A DNA stretch of 10,170 nt, taken from the NCBI GenBank assembly GCA_011524575.1, contig WTKB01000181.1:1920-12089 (forward strand), given 5' to 3'. The notes beneath the pieces were generated by a model, which worked only from the letters and a program-made list of their open reading frames with translations, had not been told where the DNA came from and did not search any database. Below are positions 1 through 4,606 of the stretch, piece by piece (the first letter of the stretch is position 1; the number at the start of each line of letters is the position of its first letter). Source of the stretch: Aquimarina sp. Lineage in GTDB: Bacteria > Bacteroidota > Bacteroidia > Flavobacteriales > Flavobacteriaceae. The position numbers were made by a program, and so were the translations under genes.

Positions 1-844
1 TTTTGTTTTGTGCTGTGTATTCAAAAAGAACCTCTTGATTACTTTGTTGTTTTATCGTTAAACTATAGTCTCCAGAATCTCCATAGGTGATTGTTTCCGT
101 TATGGATACCCAAATACCAAGTAAGGGAAGTAAATCAGTTTTTTTAAGTGTGGTTTGACTATCAAGTTCAGCATAGCGTAACTCTAATTTATCTGGAGTT
201 CCTTTTCTTGTAGTAAGTGTGTATAAGGGCATACTGTCATAATTGCCACCTACAGACTTTAATTGATGTAAATGAGTGAACTTTTGGGATGATTTAAAAT
301 CATTGGGAAGCTTCATTTTCCAAGTATAGGTTACTGTTTCATTTTCATGACCTAGTAGCTCATTGGGAGATTGGTCATAGGTTTTTATTTCATTTCGTTG
401 TCGGTCAAAATTGATACATCGGTCATTATCATTATCAGTGTGTATATGGAATTCAAAAACATACTTTTCAAGTGTGCTATCCCAAATTTGATTAATATGT
501 TTTCCGAATTCTGGATGTGCACAATCGGGCGTTTCTACAGGATGGTATCCTGGTGCTAAGTTTTGGGTAAGTAGTGTGTAGGTTTCAGTGGTACCATCTG
601 CTTGTAGTAGCATATTAGTAGTAGTGGATGTATTCTCCTCTTCGGTATCTGTTTCACTATTGGTGTTGTCTGTAGTAGATGTATCGTTTTTTACTACATC
701 TGTGTCATTATTGGTGGTATCGTCTTCGCTTGTAGTACTTTGTTTATCTGTAATTATTTCTTGTGTTGTGTGGTTTTCATGATCAGAACAGTTAATGAAA
801 CTAATAAAGATCAAACACATTAAGTTAGTTAGTAATCTTTTCAT
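1..844 (-). CDS. Secreted lipoprotein with Thr/Asp-rich linker and polysaccharide-lyase-like C-terminal region (3' end outside window)
   Basis: The reading frame runs on the minus strand from ATG at 844-842 and stays open to the window edge, giving 281 codons without a stop. Residues 1-18 form a lipoprotein signal peptide (MKRLL, a hydrophobic stretch, then FINC), with Cys19 as the predicted lipidated residue. Residues 20-78 are low-complexity and rich in Thr, Asp, Asn, Glu and Ser, a typical spacer between membrane anchor and folded domain. From about residue 105 (TPDCAHPEFGKHINQIWD) the sequence is well ordered, with blocks such as DNDRCINFDRQRNEIKTYD, FTHLHQLKSVGG and TRKGTPDKLELRYAE. These resemble, from memory, secreted beta-jelly-roll proteins of the concanavalin/polysaccharide-lyase type. 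I infer a surface-exposed carbohydrate-binding or lyase protein; no catalytic residue is proven and the substrate is unknown. It is divergent from the sulfur operon and probably unrelated to it. Confidence is high that it is a gene, low for enzyme function. Confidence 0.85.
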   Translation of the reverse strand, partial: MKRLLTNLMCLIFISFINCSDHENHTTQEIITDKQSTTSEDDTTNNDTDVVKNDTSTTDNTNSETDTEEENTSTTTNMLLQADGTTETYTLLTQNLAPGYHPVETPDCAHPEFGKHINQIWDSTLEKYVFEFHIHTDNDNDRCINFDRQRNEIKTYDQSPNELLGHENETVTYTWKMKLPNDFKSSQKFTHLHQLKSVGGNYDSMPLYTLTTRKGTPDKLELRYAELDSQTTLKKTDLLPLLGIWVSITETITYGDSGDYSLTIKQQSNQEVLFEYTAQNK

Positions 845-914
845 TGTTTTAAATATATATTTTTTTAGAGCAATTAAGAACTTGGATCAGTTTAAAAGTA
901 AACCAATAACATTA

Positions 915-932
915 AACTTTTGAATTACAGTT
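915..932 (+). repeat. Fragment of dispersed repeat (second copy at 9737-9754)
   Basis: AACTTTTGAATTACAGTT occurs here and, identically and in the same orientation, at 9737-9754 inside the 85-bp palindromic element. Similarity extends weakly upstream (CCAATAACATT here, CCAAAACCTT there). No AGAG(T/C)TTGTTTAAA arms flank this copy, so it looks like a decayed remnant of the element or an independently mobile core. Confidence 0.55.
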
Positions 933-1019
933 CGCATTGACTTCAAATAGGTTGTAAGTTTTTAATATGTAGTATGTTATTGTTTTTTCGTTCAAATTAT
1001 CTAGAATAGCTGTAAGATA

Positions 1020-1054
1020 AACTATTTAACACAAAATTAATAGTAACTATTTAA
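1020..1054 (+). promoter_or_regulatory. Pair of 10-nt direct repeats upstream of the operon promoter
   Basis: AACTATTTAA is present at 1020-1029 and again at 1045-1054, 25 bp start to start, with the second copy ending 8 bp before the -33 element. The position would suit an activator binding site. The composition is so AT-rich that chance is a real alternative. This is inference only. Confidence 0.25.
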
Positions 1055-1062
1055 AATACACC

Positions 1063-1093
1063 CTGTTTTTTAGTGAAAAAATTATTACTTTTG
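1063..1093 (+). promoter_or_regulatory. Bacteroidota-type promoter of the sulfate assimilation operon
   Basis: TACTTTTG at 1086-1093 matches the Bacteroidota -7 consensus TAnnTTTG exactly. A CTG followed by a T-run at 1063-1065, 20 bp upstream, is close to the TTG expected at -33. The predicted start of transcription is about 1098-1101, leaving a leader of about 60 nt before the DUF2061 start codon. It is the only full match to this consensus that I found in an intergenic region upstream of an operon gene. Confidence 0.65.
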
Positions 1094-1101
1094 CATTATA
1101 T

Positions 1102-1134
1102 ACTTAAATCCTACCTTTTTAGTAGGATTTAAGT
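1102..1134 (+). promoter_or_regulatory. Perfect 13-bp inverted repeat at the operon transcription start
   Basis: ACTTAAATCCTAC (1102-1114) and GTAGGATTTAAGT (1122-1134) are perfect reverse complements separated by the 7-nt spacer CTTTTTA. The structure begins 9 bp after the -7 box, so it lies at about the first transcribed base. As DNA it has the size and symmetry of an operator for a dimeric repressor; the inner CTAC-N7-GTAG part is reminiscent of Rrf2-family (IscR/CymR-type) sites, and such regulators control cysteine metabolism in some bacteria. As RNA it would form a hairpin at the extreme 5' end, which could stabilise the mRNA. Only a short T-run follows, so it makes a weak terminator. 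Which role applies cannot be decided here. Confidence 0.6.
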
Positions 1135-1161
1135 TTTAAAAGATCAGATACAATAAATTTC

Positions 1162-1422
1162 ATGATTACCGAAAAAGTAGCACAAGCAAAGTCAACTTAT
1201 AAGTCTGATGTACAGTCGGAAAAACCGATGCGTAGTATAGCTAAAGCCATAAGTTGGCGTGTTGTAGGTACAATAGATACTCTTGTGGTTTCTTATTTGG
1301 TGCTTGGTGGAGAGGGGCATATTGGTGAGGCTTCTGCCATTGCATTAGTGGATTTTGTAACTAAAATGGTTTTATACTTTGCTCATGAGCGGGCTTGGAA
1401 TAAAATTCATTGGGGAAGATAG
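1162..1422 (+). CDS. DUF2061 small membrane protein, first gene of the sulfur operon
   Basis: An 86-residue protein matching the DUF2061 family. The family hallmarks are visible: Ser-Ile-Ala-Lys-Ala-Ile-Ser-Trp-Arg (SWR at 31-33), GTIDT at 36-40, a Lys-containing second helix, and the C-terminal signature HERAWNKI (75-82) followed by HWGR. Two hydrophobic segments, about 34-49 and 54-73, suggest a hairpin in the inner membrane; the first 23 residues are polar. The biochemical role is unknown. Such genes often sit beside cysH/cysD/cysN in Bacteroidota, so a link to sulfate uptake or activation is plausible but is inference from context. The ATG at 1162 is the natural start, with no Shine-Dalgarno site, as is common in this phylum. 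A palindromic repeat begins four bases after its stop codon. Confidence 0.9.
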   Translation: MITEKVAQAKSTYKSDVQSEKPMRSIAKAISWRVVGTIDTLVVSYLVLGGEGHIGEASAIALVDFVTKMVLYFAHERAWNKIHWGR

Positions 1423-1425
1423 TTA

Positions 1426-1447
1426 AGAGTTTGTTTAAACAGGCTCT
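1426..1447. repeat. Short (22-bp) copy of the AGAG(T/C)TTGTTTAAA palindromic element
   Basis: AGAGTTTGTTTAAAC followed by AGGCTCT makes a near-perfect palindrome centred on GTTTAAAC; the mismatches with the other arm become G-U pairs in RNA. It is the smallest of three related elements (others at 4505-4553 and 9693-9777) and looks like two arms joined with no interior. It lies between the DUF2061 stop codon and cysH, ending 29 bp before the cysH start, so it would be transcribed as a hairpin inside the operon mRNA. It could affect processing or stability of the messenger. Confidence 0.7.
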
Positions 1448-1476
1448 AAAATAAAAGTAGTTAAAAATATATAGAG

Positions 1477-2100
1477 ATGAGTTTTACAGTACAAGATGTT
1501 GAGAAGTTTAATAAGGAGCTTCAAGGAAAGTCTCCCTTAGAGATTGCTCAGTGGGCTATAGGTATTGCTAAGAACCCTATAGTAACAACGAATTTTAGGC
1601 CTTACGAAGCCTCTATTTTACATATTGTAGCATCCGCAAAAGCGTCTATCCCTGTGATTTGGTGTGATTCAGGTTATAATACTCCAAATACATATAAGCA
1701 CGCAGAAGAGTTGATTACTCAATTAAGTTTAAATGTAAAACTTTTTGTGCCCAAGCAAACAACAGCTCATAGAGATGTAGTTATGGGAGTACCAAGTATT
1801 GATGATTCAAAGCATAAAGAGTTTACATACCAAGTGAAGTTAGAGCCTTTTCAAAGAGCTATGGCGGAATATCAGCCTGATGTATGGTTTACTAACCTAA
1901 GAAAAGGACAAACAGCATTACGTGATTCGTTGGATATTGTAAGTGTAAGTAAAGATGGCGTACTTAAGGTAAGTCCGTTTTATAACTTCACTGATGAGCA
2001 GTTGGATGTGTATTTGAAGGAACACAACTTGCCAAACGAGCATAAATATTTCGATCCAACCAAAGTTTTAGGTAACCGCGAATGTGGATTACATACATAG
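1477..2100 (+). CDS. cysH: Phosphoadenylyl/adenylyl-sulfate reductase family protein (CysH), short and without Fe-S cysteines
   Basis: A 207-residue sulfonucleotide reductase that reduces APS or PAPS to sulfite with thioredoxin or glutaredoxin. Visible family features are the nucleotide-binding segment TTNFRPYEASILHI (37-50), IPVIWCDSGYNTPNTY (58-73), WFTNLRKGQ (137-145), and the C-terminal RECGLH (201-206) carrying the catalytic cysteine, Cys203. The only other cysteine is Cys63. The Cys-Cys and CxxC pairs that bind [4Fe-4S] in typical bacterial APS reductases are absent, as in classical PAPS reductases. The protein is shorter than E. coli CysH (244 residues), and the segment before the final motif lacks the usual GYxSVGD-type block. 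No APS kinase gene is in the window, so APS versus PAPS use is open. Start at ATG 1477; cysD follows after 92 bp. Confidence 0.9.
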   Translation: MSFTVQDVEKFNKELQGKSPLEIAQWAIGIAKNPIVTTNFRPYEASILHIVASAKASIPVIWCDSGYNTPNTYKHAEELITQLSLNVKLFVPKQTTAHRDVVMGVPSIDDSKHKEFTYQVKLEPFQRAMAEYQPDVWFTNLRKGQTALRDSLDIVSVSKDGVLKVSPFYNFTDEQLDVYLKEHNLPNEHKYFDPTKVLGNRECGLHT

Positions 2101-2166
2101 GTAAAGCTTAGTTTTTTACATATTTTTATTAAGATACTTTAGATGGTAAAGTTTGCAAAGCTTTAC
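2101..2166 (+). repeat. Mutually exclusive inverted repeats between cysH and cysD
   Basis: GTAAAGCTT (2101-2109), immediately after the cysH stop, is the perfect complement of AAGCTTTAC (2158-2166). The same downstream arm can instead pair locally: GTAAAG (2146-2151) with CTTTAC (2161-2166), leaving a 9-nt loop and followed by ACATTTTTT, which resembles a weak intrinsic terminator. The transcript could therefore fold in two competing ways before cysD. This may tune read-through, processing or stability. Low stem GC content makes either structure uncertain in the cell. Confidence 0.4.
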
Positions 2167-2192
2167 ACATTTTTTAAATACACTAAAAAGTC

Positions 2193-3095
2193 ATGAGTCA
2201 AAGATTAGTTGTCAATCAGTTAGAATCCGAAGCGATTCACATTTTTAGAGAAGTAGTTGCCCAATTTGAGAGACCTGTATTATTATTCTCTGGTGGTAAA
2301 GATTCAATTACTCTTGTGCGTTTAGCACAAAAAGCGTTTTGGCCAGCTAAAATTCCTTTTCCATTATTACATGTAGATACAGGGCATAATTTCCCAGAAA
2401 CTATCGAATTCCGTGATCGTTTAGCTAAAGAATTGGGCGTTGAACTTATTGTACGTAATGTTCAGGATGCTATTGATGCTGGAAAGGTTAAAGAGGAATC
2501 GGGGAGGTATGCTTCAAGGAATTCTCTTCAGACAGTGACTTTACTCGATGCCTTAGAAGAATTTAAGTTTGACGCTGCTATTGGTGGTGCACGACGTGAT
2601 GAAGAAAAAGCACGAGCTAAAGAGCGTATTTTTTCTGTACGTGATGATTTTGGTCAGTGGGATGAGAAAAATCAACGCCCTGAGTTGTTTGATATGTTAA
2701 ACGGAAAAATTGATTTAGGTCAAAATGTACGTGTTTTTCCTATCAGTAACTGGACAGAGTTAGATGTGTGGAGCTATATCGAAAAAGAGAAAATTGAAAT
2801 TCCATCAATTTATTTTGCTCACAAGCGTAAGACATTCGTTCGTGATGGTATGATTTGGTCAGCTGAAGATGGTATTGTATATCGTGATGAAGATGAAGTG
2901 GTGGAAGAGCGTACCGTTCGTTTTAGAACCGTAGGAGATATGTCATGTACTGCTGCAGTGCTTTCAGATGCAGAAACGATTACTAAAGTAGTTGATGAGA
3001 TTAGAAAAAGTACCATTTCGGAACGTGGAGCACGTATTGATGATAAACGTTCAGAAGCAGCAATGGAAGTGCGTAAACAACAAGGATATTTTTAG
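2193..3095 (+). CDS. cysD: Sulfate adenylyltransferase subunit 2 (CysD)
   Basis: This 300-residue protein is the catalytic subunit of ATP sulfurylase, which makes APS and pyrophosphate from ATP and sulfate, driven by GTP hydrolysis in CysN. The PP-loop SGGKDS is at residues 33-38, after a beta strand (RPVLLF). Other family blocks are LLHVDTGHNFPET (58-70), GGARRDEEKARAKERIFS, WTELDVWSYI, and VRFRTVGD with CTAAV. The C-terminus (ERGARIDDKRSEAAMEVRKQ followed by QGYF) ends with the QGYF typical of CysD. Length matches the family (E. coli about 302). ATG at 2193 gives the expected N-terminus. The partner gene cysN follows 135 bp downstream, and expression from the promoter at 1063-1093 is likely. 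No anomalies seen. Confidence 0.97.
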   Translation: MSQRLVVNQLESEAIHIFREVVAQFERPVLLFSGGKDSITLVRLAQKAFWPAKIPFPLLHVDTGHNFPETIEFRDRLAKELGVELIVRNVQDAIDAGKVKEESGRYASRNSLQTVTLLDALEEFKFDAAIGGARRDEEKARAKERIFSVRDDFGQWDEKNQRPELFDMLNGKIDLGQNVRVFPISNWTELDVWSYIEKEKIEIPSIYFAHKRKTFVRDGMIWSAEDGIVYRDEDEVVEERTVRFRTVGDMSCTAAVLSDAETITKVVDEIRKSTISERGARIDDKRSEAAMEVRKQQGYF

Positions 3096-3189
3096 AAGTT
3101 AATGGTTTTTGCTATTTAAAAATGGCAATGAATAAAGACTTTTAAATAATTATAAATACAGGTTGATTTTTATATTTTGTAGTTACAGA

Positions 3190-3224
3190 AAACTGAGAAC
3201 TATCAACTGTCAACCACCAACTAA
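3190..3224 (+). repeat. Degenerate 7-nt tandem repeat upstream of cysN
   Basis: Five consecutive heptamers can be read between cysD and cysN: AAACTGA, GAACTAT, CAACTGT, CAACCAC and CAACTAA, with consensus close to CAACTNT. The array ends 6 bases before the cysN ATG, where a ribosome binding site would normally be. In my recollection such heptamer tracts occur between genes in flavobacterial genomes. Their origin and effect are unknown; slippage could alter leader length. Confidence 0.5.
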
Positions 3225-3230
3225 ATAAAA

Positions 3231-4475
3231 ATGGAAGTATTAAAAATAGCGACAGCAGGAAGTGTAGATGACGGAAAGAGTACCTTAATTGGTCGTATTC
3301 TTTATGACACAAAGTCTCTAACTACTGATAAATTAGAAGCCATTGAAACACGTAGTAAAGCTAATGGTTTTGATTATTTAGATTTTTCATTAGCTACTGA
3401 TGGTCTTGTTGCAGAACGTGAACAAGGAATTACTATTGATGTAGCACATATTTATTTCTCAACAGCTAATAAAAGTTACATCATTGCAGATACTCCAGGT
3501 CATATCGAGTATACCCGTAACATGGTAACTGGGGCTTCAACTTCACAGGCTTCTATTATATTAGTAGATGCTCGTAATGGAGTTATTGAACAAACATACC
3601 GTCACTTTTTTATCAATAACTTGTTAAGAATTAAAGATATCGTAGTGGCTGTTAATAAAATGGACTTAGTAAATTTTTCAGAAGAAAAATTTAATGCGAT
3701 TAAAGTTGAGTTTGAGAAAATGATTGCCAACTCAGACTATAAAGATCAAAACATCACATTTGTGCCAATTAGTGCTTTAAAAGGTGATAATGTAGTTTCA
3801 GGATCACAAAATACGCCTTGGTACAAGGGTCCATCTATTCTAGATCATTTAGAAGAATTAGAAGCACAAGATATTTTTGAGGAAGGACAAGCTCGTTTTC
3901 CTGTGCAAACTGTAATCCGTCCTAAAAAAGACGAATTTCATGATTTTAGAGGATATGCAGGTAAGTTATATGGAAATGATTTAGCTGTTGGAGATGCTGT
4001 AACTGTATTGCCTTCACTTACAAAATCAAAGATTAAAGAGATCTACTTTTTTGATCAAAAATTTGATAAAGCTGCTCGAGGAACATCTATAAACATTACT
4101 CTTGAAGACAATATTAATGTAAGTCGAGGAGATATGATTGTGAAAACTGGTGAGGAGCCAAACATCGAAAAGCAATTAAATGCTAAAGTATGTTGGATGG
4201 ATAACAAAAACCTCCAAAAAGGTACTAAGTATTTATTACAACACGGAACTAATAGAGTACAGGCTTTAGTACAAGATATCGACAATGTTTTATCGACTGA
4301 TTTTTCAGGACAAGAAAAAGCGGAAAGTTTAACTTTAAATCAAATTGGTGAAGTAAGTATCAAACTTGCTAAACCTCTATTTTTTGATAAATATACCGAG
4401 AACAAACGTAACGGTGCTTTTATTTTAATTGATCCACAAACTAACCATACTGCTGGTGTTGGTTTTGTGCAGTAA
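3231..4475 (+). CDS. cysN: Sulfate adenylyltransferase subunit 1, GTPase (CysN), without CysC fusion
   Basis: The regulatory GTPase subunit of ATP sulfurylase couples GTP hydrolysis to sulfate activation by CysD. All translation-factor-type GTPase motifs are present: P-loop GSVDDGKS (10-17), the switch region AEREQGITIDVA (61-72), DTPGH (87-91) and NKMD (142-145). Beta-barrel domains follow from about residue 210 (PVQTVIRPKKDEFHDFRGYAG), as in elongation factor Tu relatives. At 414 residues it is somewhat shorter than E. coli CysN (475) and far shorter than CysNC fusions, so there is no APS kinase domain. The start at ATG 3231 places MEVLKIATAG directly before the P-loop, meaning no N-terminal extension. 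The 131-bp gap to the sulfite reductase gene carries the 49-bp palindromic element. Confidence 0.97.
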   Translation: MEVLKIATAGSVDDGKSTLIGRILYDTKSLTTDKLEAIETRSKANGFDYLDFSLATDGLVAEREQGITIDVAHIYFSTANKSYIIADTPGHIEYTRNMVTGASTSQASIILVDARNGVIEQTYRHFFINNLLRIKDIVVAVNKMDLVNFSEEKFNAIKVEFEKMIANSDYKDQNITFVPISALKGDNVVSGSQNTPWYKGPSILDHLEELEAQDIFEEGQARFPVQTVIRPKKDEFHDFRGYAGKLYGNDLAVGDAVTVLPSLTKSKIKEIYFFDQKFDKAARGTSINITLEDNINVSRGDMIVKTGEEPNIEKQLNAKVCWMDNKNLQKGTKYLLQHGTNRVQALVQDIDNVLSTDFSGQEKAESLTLNQIGEVSIKLAKPLFFDKYTENKRNGAFILIDPQTNHTAGVGFVQ

Positions 4476-4504
4476 TCTATTAAAAAAGTTTTCCGTAAAT
4501 ACTT

Positions 4505-4553
4505 AGAGTTTGTTTAAAGGCACTACTTCTTGTAATCCCTTTAAACAAGCTCT
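4505..4553. repeat. Medium (49-bp) copy of the AGAG(T/C)TTGTTTAAA palindromic element
   Basis: Left arm AGAGTTTGTTTAAAGG (4505-4520) and right arm CCTTTAAACAAGCTCT (4538-4553) are complementary at 15 of 16 positions, the exception being a G-U pair in RNA. The interior (CACTACTTCTTGTAATC) closely matches the interior of the 85-bp copy (TACTACTTCCTGATAATC at 9709-9726), which shows common descent rather than a chance hairpin. It lies 29 bp after the cysN stop and 53 bp before the sulfite reductase start. No T-tract follows, so it is not an ordinary terminator. Confidence 0.8.
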
Positions 4554-4606
4554 CAGAAACAGACCAATAACAGTTATTATTCTATTAAATAGTATACAAA
4601 ATATTC

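Larger units (their letters stand above)
845..1161. other. Divergent intergenic region (317 bp)
   Basis: This gene-free stretch separates the minus-strand lipoprotein from the sulfur operon. It holds the operon promoter (1063-1093), a perfect inverted repeat (1102-1134), a pair of 10-nt direct repeats (1020-1029 and 1045-1054), and an 18-nt segment (915-932) that also occurs inside the repeat element at 9693-9777. It is very AT-rich. I find no convincing TTG/TAnnTTTG promoter on the minus strand for the lipoprotein, and no small gene on either strand. Confidence 0.7.

Noticed and set aside
371..782. Two plus-strand open frames (371-559 and 588-782)
   Set aside because: They lie antisense to the lipoprotein gene, whose minus-strand frame has signal peptide, linker and domain features. 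Their Ser/Val-rich translation is the shadow of the Thr/Asp-rich linker.
2136..2143. Internal promoter for cysD (TACTTTAG)
   Set aside because: It has a mismatch to TAnnTTTG and no TTG at the right distance upstream.
2819..3016. Minus-strand open frame inside cysD, and similar ones at 4055-4285, 5928-6164, 7968-8213 and 9166-9414
   Set aside because: All are opposite well-supported genes and show no family features.
4505..4553. Intrinsic terminator after cysN
   Set aside because: The strong hairpin is followed by CAGAAACAG with no T-tract, and it matches the repeat family at 9693-9777.
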